Assembly: GCF_964355755.1 (NCBI RefSeq) | Contig: NC_092679.1 | Location: 1,364,001 to 1,428,000, forward strand | Length of the DNA stretch: 64,000 nucleotides | Source of the DNA: Antedon mediterranea | Lineage: Eukaryota; Echinodermata; Crinoidea; Comatulida; Antedonidae | Direction: 5' to 3' | Shown: positions 22,049-32,923 of the stretch, in pieces | How positions within the stretch are numbered: the first letter of the stretch is position 1 | Layout: each line of letters starts with the position of its first letter | Made by a program: the position numbers and the translations under genes | Notes under the pieces: model-generated | Database searches by the model: none | What the model was told of the DNA's origin: nothing | The model's input: only the letters and a program-made list of their open reading frames with translations

Positions 22049-23302
22049 AAATAACATCTATGCTATTTGATTTGTCCTACTTCTTGTTCCCCCATTCCCC
22101 TTCCACCCCAGCCTCTGTCAAATATTTCTAAACTATTTGGACTTTCATTTAGTTTATAATAAATACAGACATTATTTTGTTTACAGCTTATAGCCATCTG
22201 GCCATATGAAGAAAGTCGAGTGATTCATCGAGTAACGAATAATTAATTGATGGAGAAGCAATGACGAAGATACATTTGATATTGGAGCAATATACGAAAT
22301 TGTGCATTAACTAATTTACAATAGCAACATTGCAAATAATTGAAAACAACATTGTACTATTATTATTGATTATTGCTTTATGTATAAAAATTTAGTTGAA
22401 AATAAACAAATTATTGAAGAATTTGTTGTAAGAACGACTGCTTTGATATATCTAATACAATGTTAATTGTAACTATGGTAACATGGATAATAAAAAAAAC
22501 CACATTAATTCCAATTTATAACTTACAAGCTGGCTAAGCAGGGTAAATCTAAGATTGGTGGTCAGTGGTGCTGATTCATTCTCAATAAAATCTAAGGGGT
22601 GGGGGCATAGACAGTATATTAATTTAGTGTCCAATGCTACATAGATGTCTTTCCAATAGTAAATGGTGGCCTTATGCCCATAGTCACTAGAGTTTTTCTC
22701 TATAATAAATGAATGAGTTTATAAAGTGTTTCAGTAACAATCAAAACTAACATCCATTAATTCTATTGGTGCATATCATGGGTGGTTTTGTTTTGATTCA
22801 TAAGAATGTGCAACTTTATCATTGTTCAATGTCATGTGTGTGGTTTGTATGATTTTTAAAAATACATTTTTTAATGAACTAGTATTCATCGTTTTGTCTC
22901 ATTTTTCTTTCAAGTTTTTAGTAGATTTTGTAAATCTGAAAGCACTAGTACACTAGTGTTTACATTTTTAGATATAAAATTAGGAAAAAAAGAGAGAATA
23001 ATTTGTATCACAGAGAACACACCCTCACCCCTACCTCTCATGGTAATTAAAACAAACAATTTCACAAATAAAACTGTACACCCACCTCAATCTTAAACAT
23101 GGATGAGTTCGTACTTTTTTTGCACCAGGCTAAATCTGCTGCACCCTTTAAGTCTCGACACCCATACATCGTCTGAATTAACTGTCCTAAAACTTCTGTA
23201 AAATATGATCCACTTGTGTTCACATAACACTACTGTTTTTGGCAACATGCAGACTTTATATTAATGTCAGCTCAATAGAGTTCTTAGAAAGTTCTTTTTG
23301 CG
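22049..23302. other. Convergent spacer, SPATA45-like / TATDN3
   Basis: 3' flanks of two convergent genes. An AATAAA at about 22399 could end the plus-strand transcript. No further gene or clear repeat is seen. Confidence 0.5.
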
Positions 23303-26154
23303 TTATGGCTTTAAAAAGTGTGCAAGTTTTGGAAAAAGTTTAAAAGCATTGATCCTCGTTTGTCGTCTGACTTCATCTGTTGTTATATTCTTGATTTTTG
23401 CAACCCATTCACAGGATATGCTGATATTTGAAGGTTCATTTCTTCCCTAATAAGCAAAAATATTTTTAGATAATCATACACAAAAAAACAAGGACTACAG
23501 TACATTATGATAATAACCATAAAAAAGATAAAAAGTAGTAAGAACAAAAATGTGGAATTGTTAGTATTTCTTCCATATTGTCAACGTCTCAAAAGCTAAT
23601 TCCAGAAAACATTTTGACAGGTTGAGTGTGCTCCTCTTGTTACTACACATTATTTGCGTACAGCGCTTTTGATTTAATCCATTTAAAGTACAAAATGAAT
23701 CGTTGAAGCAACATACTTCTTTTTCTGGTCCAAGTGCTGGGGCATCTGTTTCTAAAAGAAGATTTTCAAGTGGTATTTTGGACACTAATCGTTGTTTCTA
23801 CACAATGAAAAAAAAAAAGTAAGAAAAAGTGCAAATGACTAATAATTATGGATATCATATATTGGAGTGGAGTTGTGTTTTGGTGGTTAAGATGCTTGGC
23901 TACCAATCCAAGGTTCCTGGGTTCAAGTCCTGTCAGTGTCAGGATTTTTCTGACAAATTATAACTCCACTCCCAAGACGTTACTTATGTAGAGCATCTTG
24001 TGTATTATGTTTGTCTTGTAAACAGGATAGTGAATTAATTTGCTTATGGTTATCCTTGGCAATTTGCCTATTACCATTATAATTATGGTGACATGGTAAA
24101 ATCTGTATTAATCCGGTAAACATAGTTTTTATTTATATTCTCAATAATACATATTATGTCCAAATAAGGATTTACCTGGTCACTTCTGATAATTGATGGT
24201 GGAACAGAAAAATAAAAACCACACTCCACACCCAGCATTGCTACGGATGGTTTGCCATCAAAAGCATGAAGAAGAACTTTTGTTGCACCTACAAAATCAA
24301 ATGAAAAAAATGCACACAAAAAAAAAACATGTTTATGTGATAAGGTATGCATTTTCAACGTAAAGATTTGACCGGCATATAATAATCACCTTGCTCTTTC
24401 AAAAGGTTGACAGTTGGTCTTCCAGCTGACCGAGAGTGGACATTTCTATAAACAAAAGACATTTAGGTCACAAAAGGGAAGCATGGAAACGTAGAAATGA
24501 CGATGAAAACAACTCTATATTCTGCAATCCAGTTCATCAATCCACTGATGGTAATAATGACAAACTTACACTGGTAGGTCTAGTTTCTTGGCTAACTGAA
24601 TTTGTTGGGCAAACACTTGCCGCTGCTCATCTCTCTGTTCCTTTGTTTTGCAATACCAGGGAGTAAAATCTAAACCAATCTGAAGAAGAAATTAAAATCA
24701 AATAAATCGTAAACAAATTCAAATATATTACAAAACTATTTAACAATATTAATTAAAAATACTAGGCCTACCTCCCCAACAGCAACAAGTTTATTCGCAT
24801 TTTTTGTAATTACATCACACACGCCCTCAAGGTCCTCTAGGCAAGCAGCTCGTTGGCCATTCACTTTGTCAACCTATTATAATACATCAAAACATAAAAT
24901 GGTTTACAATATATCTGTTCAAGTCACCATCATAAAATACAATGTTCTTCATTAATCAATTTTTCTTTATTCATCGCATAAACAAACAAAACACATAACA
25001 AAAAAGGAGTAAAACAAAAGATGAAAGGGACCTCCCCCCAAGGGGCTTGCGATAGAAGACCCACTAAAAACTATTTACATTAAGATAGCGTAAATAAATA
25101 AATCTGTACCTGAACTGGATGAAGACCAAGACATGGGAAGACAAATCCAGGATGTTCCTCAGACAATGCCAATACTTTTTCAAAATCTTCTTTAAATTCT
25201 GTCACAGCTACTATCCCGTCAACTCCTACCTAACAGTTAATTAAATCACAATTCACAAAAGTTTAAAAATTGCAATTTTGTCTATTAATTATTCTCTATA
25301 TTATTAGAGGAAGAAGATAAGAATTATTAAAAAAAAAAATTTCTGGATAAGGAGATACAACAATCGGAGATGTTGTCCTTAAATATTTTTGTTCTTGAAG
25401 TGGTTATTAAGCTATGTCTACACTATCTTTTTGCTAAAAATTTGTGATGTACCCAAATATGGTAGTGATATGACATCATCGTGTCCATATACGGACACAT
25501 CACATTTTTTATCAAATAATGTTATTTAGTGTAGACAGAGCTTTAAGCATTGAGGATGAAAATGTTCTGGCCTGGTTGCACATCTTGGTGTTTTGCAGAT
25601 ATTTTTGTATTGTATCATTTGAAAATATTAATAAAAAAAAAATGTTTTTTCACCTCTTTTGCCCTTTGTATCACCTCTTCTAAATCCTGCGAAAATAAAA
25701 GCTTCAATATTATTTATCCTGAAAAGTGTAGGAAACCAAATAAAGCCCAAGGCCCCTTTTAATGCAATAATGCCGCAGTAAACAAAGCGTTTATCGTAGT
25801 ACTAGTTACAGTATGCATGGTCCCTATAAAAGGAGTAGGCCTACTACTACTGTACTAGGCCTATTACAGCACTAGAGGCATAGCCTACTTATACTACTGT
25901 ACTACTATCTAATAGTAAGTAGAGAAGTACTAGCCTAGGTCTTCTACTGTAGTACTCTAGTAAGTAGTACTTAGAATAGTAGGCTCAGTCAGTGCCTGTT
26001 CTGTACTAATACTAAGTGTAGCTAGCTTACTGTAGTAAGTTGTAACTGTTTCTCTGTAGCCATGAACTATTTTATACAGTAAATAAAGTAAAAAATCAAC
26101 CTGGTCGAATTCAGATGCTGATAGATGGCAGTGGCCATCTATAAATCCAGTCAT
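23303..26154 (-). CDS. TATDN3: TatD-type metal-dependent hydrolase, TATDN3, complete
   Basis: Putative deoxyribonuclease of the TatD family (TIM-barrel, divalent metal). Nine coding exons: 26101-26154, 25654-25686, 25110-25229, 24772-24873, 24570-24679, 24390-24445, 24176-24288, 23717-23797, 23303-23446, all GT-AG, joining to 270 residues, close to the usual length. Motifs: N-terminal DGHCHLS (metal ligands HxH), [17 protein letters not shown] (metal-binding Glu), [36 protein letters not shown], and [15 protein letters not shown] (catalytic Asp of the ETD motif). All expected ligands are present, so it should be active. The start codon is 137 bases from that of NSL1 on the other strand. Confidence 0.96.
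23866..23960 (+). mobile_element. tRNA-derived SINE head
   Basis: In TATDN3 intron 7. TGGTGGTTAAGATGCTTGG fits a pol III A box, and GGGTTCAAGTCC about 30 bases on fits a B box. It does not fold as a full tRNA, so a SINE is more likely than a tRNA gene. Another SINE-like pair is at 39.97 and 44.45 kb. Confidence 0.5.
25407..25545. mobile_element. MITE family A, copy 2
   Basis: In TATDN3 intron 2. Left end TTAAGCTATGTCTACACTAT, right end TAGTGTAGACAGAGCTTTAA. Inner palindromic core with ATATGGTAGTGATATGACAT. Confidence 0.88.
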
Positions 26155-26291
26155 TTTGAAGTTAAAACAGAAGGTTTTGGTCACCTTTTTGTTTTGCATC
26201 GACTGCTCACACAGGGCATGCGCATTTAAAAGAAGCAAAAATGATTTCTTGAAACGTTGGTGGCGCTCTGAATGTGGCGGTAAAATTCAAA
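26155..26291. promoter_or_regulatory. Compact bidirectional promoter, TATDN3 / NSL1
   Basis: Only 137 bases separate the two ATGs. GCATGCGCA at 26216-26224 matches an NRF-1 type half site, a common element of bidirectional housekeeping promoters. No TATA box is evident. The same head-to-head pair exists in human, so shared control may be old. The site's function is inference. Confidence 0.6.
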
Positions 26292-28175
26292 ATGGACAAT
26301 CCCAAAAACAGACATATTTTATGTTATAATCAACGTTCTGTTAAACATGCTACAGATGCAGTATGTTCTGCAGTTGGAAGAGCAATTGAGGATAGTAGGG
26401 AATTAAACGATGACCAAAAAGAACGTCTTACGAAGCGATTTATTGAGGTAAAACGCTAGGCCCACACCCACCATCATCATATCAATCATCTAAAAATGGA
26501 CACACACACAGACTGCTGAGAGAGTGTGGGACAGTGGTGATAAAGTGTTGTAATAGGCCTAGCCTAGATAGATAGCTAGGATGGAATGTAAATAAAAGTC
26601 TGTCAATGATCTAGATGATCTTGAACAATTTTAAGCATAGGCCTTGGCCATGTTTTACTTTTTAATATTTATATCATCAATATGTATTTTTTTGTCACCA
26701 GATTTATGAAAACACACAGCATGAAAATATTTTAATAGATGGTCAAGTATGGGGGAAAGTTGATGAGAATGCTCTGGAAAAAACAAAAAGCAAGTGAATT
26801 GAAAATACAGTACTTTATATTTTTCATATTTTTGCTTTGTTTTGTTGATCATCTAGGCCTATATACAGTATTTAAATATAATAAATAATCAATCATATAC
26901 AAATACTAATTAATGAATTGGAAAATTTTTATTTCAGAATTTGATGCAATCAATATCAAACGGCGTCAGGAGGTGGAGGAGTTGATCGTTACCACAGATA
27001 CGCAAACAGTAACCACGACAAAGAAGAGAAAGACATACCCAAAAGCAATCACAGTACAAATAGCAAAGAAATTGATGTCTGAACATGCTACTTTGGTACT
27101 TAGAATGATAACGCTAGACTTAAGCTCTGTCTACACTATCAAACTTTATGTAACAAAAAAAATGTGATGTGCCCAAATATGGAAGTGATATGCACAAATA
27201 TGGAAGTGATATGACATCATTATGTTCATGGCACATTTGTTGTCACATAAAGTTTGATGTGTAGACAGAGCTTTAAAATTTGATTAGCACTATTAATAAG
27301 TGACCCACCCTCAATGAAACATATTCTTTACTTTTTTCCATCAAACTAATTTCACAGTGTTATTCACATCAATTGTTTACTGTATCTTTTTGTTTTATAG
27401 GAAGAATATCAACCAACCCCAGAGGTTAACATCGACAATGAAATTAAAAATTCATTAATAAAAAGCAGTAAGTATATTCAGTTTAAAATAATTTAGTATA
27501 GTTTTCATTGAATGTCAATTTGTAAAATGAACAATCCTAACAAAATAAAATTCATTTTTACATTTTTTTTTAAATTTTAACAAAGTAACAATTTTTTTTA
27601 AATTTCAGCTGATGAAATTAACAATGAAAAACTACAAGAATCTGCTCATTGTATTCATTCATGTACAAAGGTTTGTTTATTATATTTTATAAAACATTTT
27701 TTTGTTTTCCTTTTTTGTTAATCTTTTTCTCGTTTTCGTGTTTGTATCTGTCTTGTTTTGTAAGTGCTGTTGAGGGCCTCATGCATGTACTGTCAGCCTC
27801 GAAGACAAAAATAAATTTAAATCTTAAACTTCCGACTTTGAATTCACTTTTAAAAAAAAATCTATTTTTCAGACAATTCCAACACTGGAAGCAAAGTGTG
27901 AGAGGGTACATCAGACACTGTGTTCATATTACAAAATTAAGGACAGTAAAACGAATAAAATTATTACCAAACCTAGTCCAGGAGAGTCTAGCATGGCAAC
28001 GTCAATCACACAGTTAAGGTCAAGGGTCAGTGATGAGACACCAAGTCCAATCAAGCGTAAAGGGAACTCCTCCGACAAAATGAATATTAAAAAGATACAA
28101 AACCACCCTATTAGTTATAATCTACGACGACGGTCACCCAAGAAACTCGAGACAGAAACATATCATTTTTATTGA
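26292..28175 (+). CDS. NSL1: Kinetochore MIS12-complex subunit NSL1, complete
   Basis: NSL1 is part of the four-protein MIS12 complex that joins centromeric chromatin (CENP-C) to the NDC80 complex and so to microtubules. Six coding exons: 26292-26447, 26702-26789, 26938-27095, 27401-27467, 27610-27671, 27873-28175, giving 277 residues, close to the human length. Recognisable parts: ENILIDGQVW in exon 2, a helix ending RRQEVEELIV, then KKRKTYPKAITVQIAKKL (basic, Tyr-Pro as in NSL1), and a C-terminal YNLRRRSPKKLE, the position of the NDC80-binding tail. Intron 2 starts with GC (GCAAGT) instead of GT; only this choice keeps the frame. A weaker start in the same frame at 26274 is not an ATG. Confidence is high from sequence plus the conserved partner gene. 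Confidence 0.92.
27120..27276. mobile_element. MITE family A, copy 3
   Basis: In NSL1 intron 3, about 25 bases after the exon. Ends TTAAGCTCTGTCTACACTAT and GTGTAGACAGAGCTTTAA. Confidence 0.88.
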
Positions 28176-29882
28176 ATTATGGAATCAATTTCTGTACTCC
28201 CAATAGTAAAAATACAGTAGTACACTTATTTGTTATTATGTGACTAATATATAATACAAGTAATAGCGTTTAATGTTGATTTGACATTAAAATGTCTATA
28301 TTTTAGTATAACATTATACATATTTTAATTGAAATTCTAAGCTCCAATAATTTTACTTTTCTTTTTCAAACAATTTGACCCAAGTGATTGGTTACACTTG
28401 CTTGTTTGATCAATATACTATAATATGTTTCAGCTGAATGTAGTGTACAACTGATAGACCTATAAAAGAAAGTCAATACATTCATGCTCTGTATCTGTTT
28501 GTAAATAGTATTTTATTTTATATTTTTCGTGTATTTTATCATGTTTTGAATTACTATATTAGTTTTTAGTTATCTGTTGCATGTATATCGGTGCAAAAAG
28601 AAATTTGTAACATTTGATGACGGCTTTGATTAAATTGAATTTAATACATACACATGTAAGTAAGAACACAAATGTTGGTTAGGTTTGGATCACAACATTT
28701 CTATGGATTAAAATACAATAAACTTATGTAGTGATAAAGTCAAATTATTTGTGAATGAAGTTACTAATTGTTGTTGGTACAGAAACAGTAGTAGTTCTGT
28801 ACTGTAAACAACAGAGGGAAGAGTGATCTGTGTAGATTAATATTTCACATTCGGCGTCTCATAGACATATTCAGTGAAGCGTGACAGCAAGAAAGAAGTA
28901 AACAAACAAAACTGGCTGCATGGAGTTGAGAGGGAGATTTAAAACTTAAAACGGTAAAATTAAAATATCTTTTCTCCATGATTGAATTATTAAGTCTAAT
29001 TGATGATAAAATGTATGTATGTATGTTATGAATGTAACTTTTTGCTTTTACTCAGAAAAATAGCCATTGTTATGATAATGTACTCTACTATAGCCTCTAG
29101 CTAGGCCTAGCTAGTAGTAGGCCTACTAGCCAGCTTAAGAATTAGGCAGGGAGATGCTGATTAAAGTCAGGGCATTATTAGCCTGGGTGCAGTACAAATT
29201 TTGCGGGAAAAAAGTATAGGAAAAGTTTTTTTATTCTTTTCTGATAGAGTATACCATATAGAATGTCAGAAAAAAAATCCCCATCCCAGGGTCTTGGGGA
29301 AAATTGTTTACGGCACTTTTAAATTTTGGCCTATATAACACACACAAAATCAAATGCCTATTACACACAAATAGCTATATATAGGGGATAGGGAAAACCA
29401 ATTCAGGTTTTTTTTTACTTGGAGTTGTGTTATGATGATTAAAATTAGCTGAGGATTACTTTAATAACTACTTCTCATAGTAGTTGATAAATCGAGTCGA
29501 TAACAATGACATCATCATGCCAGAATCCAATATGGCGTCCAATTTGGCGGGAAAAATAGGGTATTGCTAAACCCCGCAAACCCCCGAAAACCTCCAAAAA
29601 ACATAGCAAACCCCACCAAACAAAACAAAACCCCAAAACATTTTTCCTATAACTGACTGATGACCGGGGGGGGGGGGGGGGAGTTGTGGAAAGATGGAAT
29701 TTCTGTGGCTGACACTAGTGTTAAGGGAACTAAACGTCTTAGTCCAGAAAATTACAGAAGAAAATAGATTGAGACTAATTTTTGACAGTTCAGAACATAA
29801 TCATTTTAATATGTTTTCTTTTCAGAACATGATAAAATTGCATAGAGATTAGACTTGAACCTATGTCATAAAGACTTTAAAG
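28176..29882. other. Spacer, NSL1 to LRR gene
   Basis: AATAAA at about 28718 may end the NSL1 transcript. Two adjoining TAGGCCTA octamers lie near 29104-29125. A C/A-rich tract (29570-29640) is followed by a G16 run (29666-29681). A CTTTTCAG acceptor-like site at about 29819-29826 precedes the LRR start, so a spliced leader is possible. No other gene is seen. Confidence 0.5.
29570..29681. repeat. C-rich tract then G16 run (possible G-quadruplex)
   Basis: Several CCCC blocks between 29570 and 29640 (G4-forming on the minus strand) precede an unbroken run of 16 G at 29666-29681 on the plus strand. The run length may be inexact because such runs are hard to sequence. Confidence 0.6.
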
Positions 29883-30647
29883 ATGAATTCTACGGACATT
29901 CCAAATATTATCCATTTCAAAATGAAAGAAGCAAAGTTCACTGCACTATTCTCCCTATCAAACATAGACTTTAGAAAAATACCAATGGAACAATTTGTTA
30001 AAATGTTAAATCTGAAACATCTTTACCTCAGCAAATGTACTATCAAAGGAAAACTTCCTGATGTTTTTACTAATTTCGTAAACTTGATGACTCTAGATTT
30101 ATCCCACAATGCAATTGAACATATTTCTGACGAATCTTTTGAACATTTTCCTAATCTTAAAAAACTCCAGTTGTCTTACAACCGACTCAATTCAATACCA
30201 AGGACTGTTAACAAATTGGTTAGTTTAGAAGTACTTGTTTTATCAAATAACTCATTGGTCGAACTTGCCCCCGAGATTGGCGAGCTTCAGTTATTGAAGA
30301 AGCTTGACGCCGAGGATAATCTTATAAGAGAAATTCCTTGTTCTCTGTTTGCTGGTGACTTAGCAAAAAGTTTAGAATATCTGAACTTGAGTGGCAACTT
30401 ACTTGATACTTTACCCGTACAAGTTGGACTTCTGGTAAATTTGGAAGAACTAAATATTGGAAGAAACCAGTTTGTACGTCTACCAGCGTCTGTTAAAGCG
30501 TTGTTAAAACTAAAAGCATTCCATTACGGTGATAACGATTGGATGGTTTGTCCGCCAACTTTGCGCAGAGTACCGGCAACAAATCAAGCTAGTTTCGGAC
30601 CGCTTGCACTCGAGAAAATCTACAGTTATATTTATCCCGATGTGTAA
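29883..30647 (+). CDS. Leucine-rich-repeat protein, single exon
   Basis: 254 residues from ATG 29883. About seven LRRs in tandem (LKHLYLSKC, LMTLDLSHNAIEHI, LKKLQLSYNRLNSIP, LEVLVLSNNSLVEL, LKKLDAEDNLIREIP, LEYLNLSGNLLDTLP, LEELNIGRNQFVRLP), spaced 22-24 residues, then a cap with W(M)VCPPTLRRVP and YSYIYPDV. There is no signal peptide or membrane segment, so an intracellular scaffold of the plain LRRC type is likely. I do not recognise a specific ortholog. The N-terminal 35 residues hold no known domain. The transcript may have an upstream non-coding exon. The frame is clean. Confidence 0.85.
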   Translation: MNSTDIPNIIHFKMKEAKFTALFSLSNIDFRKIPMEQFVKMLNLKHLYLSKCTIKGKLPDVFTNFVNLMTLDLSHNAIEHISDESFEHFPNLKKLQLSYNRLNSIPRTVNKLVSLEVLVLSNNSLVELAPEIGELQLLKKLDAEDNLIREIPCSLFAGDLAKSLEYLNLSGNLLDTLPVQVGLLVNLEELNIGRNQFVRLPASVKALLKLKAFHYGDNDWMVCPPTLRRVPATNQASFGPLALEKIYSYIYPDV

Positions 30648-31778
30648 CAAACAAAAATATATTTTGAAGGAGACAATTTTCTTCACTATTGTAATTAATA
30701 CCAATTTTATTTTCTGATTATAATAGCAACATTTTAAGTTTAAGATTTAATATTTAATTTAATCAAAATGCTGAATAGAGGCAATTTATTCCGTAAAATT
30801 TTACTGGTAAGACCAGCTTGGAGAGGACATGGACAGGTGACGAACAATTTAAAACAAATAATTGATTTGTGTAACTAGATAATCACTAATGATAACCACA
30901 ATCACACATGTCATTAGCCGCAGTTAGGTGTCAAATTTTAAATTATCTGCAACAACTACTAGACTACGTTTAAGATACAAAATCAAAGCTTCTATATTGA
31001 TTTTTGAGCAAGGCAGGTAATCGTCAGTTTCCTCTTTGTAATTGTAATGAGCTGTGTACGTTTGAAACCGATCTACCGTGCCGTTCCAACTACTCAAGTG
31101 TACGCATTTTCACTAGTGCCACACAAATTGAATTAAAGAATTTGAGTGTTATAACTCTTGTCGTGTTAATTAAGTCATTAAGGTAAGATGTAATAATAAT
31201 TGTTTTAATTTTAGTATGACACATCTTAGTAATCACCGTGACTATGCTGCCTAGACAAACACAAAGATGATATGTTTGTTTTTGATCAACAAATTACAGA
31301 TTTTAATATTCCCTAATTTATTTAGTTGCCGGGCAAACCATCAATTTATTTAGTCTTGTGTAGTAATAAAATAGATTCAATGATATTCATTACGATCAGT
31401 GTTTATTAAGTTTTAAAATATATTATATTATTTATTATATTATTATTTATGTTATTTATTAATTAACAAAACCCTTGAGATTGTATTTGTTGATTTATTT
31501 TACTTTTGTGTAACATGTACTAATTATAATTTAAAATAAAATATGCAGTATTGTTATTTAAACTCACTAAAGGGAAAATGTGTATTTTAAGCTATTTAAA
31601 CTATGATACATTTATGGCCACATTCCTATGCAAGCTCAATATTCTTGTAAAAAAAAATAAATATAATTAAAATTAGTAACCATAATTTGGTTTTAAACCG
31701 CAATATCACTGTTCATACAAAGATATTTATCACTAATAATCAAGGAATGTTAAATACAGTATTTATTTATATTTTTTA

Positions 31779-31845
31779 AGGGGGTGGGTTATGGTGGGGG
31801 TATCTCAGGTGGGGTGGGGCATCTCAGGTGGGGTGGGGCAGGGCT
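31779..31845. repeat. G-rich short tandem repeat
   Basis: GGTGGGGTGGGGCATCTCA-type units repeat about 2.5 times after GGGGGTGGGTTATGGTGGGG. Four or more G runs in a short span could form a G-quadruplex. Confidence 0.6.
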
Positions 31846-32541
31846 GTAAGAAGGTTTAGAAATCCCTTCTATGAAAATATAAAAACTTTTTCATTGATAA
31901 AATTGTACTTTTTTGTCTGAAAAACTGAATAGTATACCCTAAATAATTGAAAGTTTAAGTAATTTTACAAGGTGTGTGTCGTTAAATGAATTAACATTAA
32001 TTTGGAATGGACAATAAAAAATACATTAAATTTGATCACAAATAATCAAACATCTATAGGTTTAGATTACAACGTTAATGACTAATAAGTACAAATAGTG
32101 TCCCCACCTACTCAATAGTATACTCGCTCAAGCGTATAAAGACAAAGGTCATATGAGAAGTTTAGTTATCGCCATAACGACTAAAACGGCCTATCCAGAT
32201 TTCAATAGGTTTGTAGTTTAGCATGTGAATGCATTGGCTTGCGGATCAATATGTATTACACAGTGAACTTCTATTATAACTCAATGTAAGTCTGTCTGTC
32301 ACCAGTATCTACAATTTATGTATATTTTGATATGTAATTATTATGTATCTGAATTTCAAAACTGTATAACTATTAAAAGTAAGTACATATTGTTGATATT
32401 ACTAATTATATTTATTGTAGACCGTTTAAATTGATTAGAATAATGCAAATGGTTACAAACACTTATTGTAAAGGGTTGTTGGGTTGTGAATCAATAACGT
32501 CTACTTAATGTTGCAGTCAGGCCTGCAAGACCAGCAGCCTC

Positions 32542-32696
32542 TAAAGCTCTGTCCACACCTTCAAACTTTATGTGAGGTGCCTATATATGGACATGATGAT
32601 GTCATATCACTACCATATTTAAGCATATCACTACAATATTTGGGCACATCACACTTTTTTTGTCAAACTAGTTTGATAGTGTAGACAGAGCTTTAG
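32542..32696. mobile_element. MITE family A, copy 4 (near full length)
   Basis: Ends CTAAAGCTCTGTCCACACCT and GTGTAGACAGAGCTTTAG. The two halves form a long imperfect palindrome around TGATGATGTCATATCACTAC. Confidence 0.9.
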
Positions 32697-32923
32697 ACAT
32701 TAGCAGCCTGTTTAATACTACCAGGAGCTTGTTTAATCTATATTTTACTGTATAAAATATCTAGATTCTATTTTGCTATTGTTTTTTTCAGTTCCAGGTA
32801 TTGAAGTATGATCATCTTACAGGATGGTTGATTTTATTTTGGAAATCTTGAAAATTAAATGGCAATTCTATTACCCACCAACAAACTGATAATAATTAAC
32901 ATCACAGGTTGAAAAAGAAAAAG

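Larger units (their letters stand above)
30648..32923. other. Spacer, LRR gene to coiled-coil gene
   Basis: No supported gene. Contains a G-rich tandem segment (31779-31845) and MITE family A copy 4. The first, probably non-coding, exon of the coiled-coil gene should lie here or in the 5' direction but was not identified. Confidence 0.45.

Noticed and set aside
30768-30838. Short exon-like frame starting MLNRGNLFRKILLV with a donor CAG|GTGACG, like a mitochondrial presequence
   Set aside because: Its phase does not fit the coiled-coil gene at 32.9 kb (joining gives a stop), and no other downstream exon was found.
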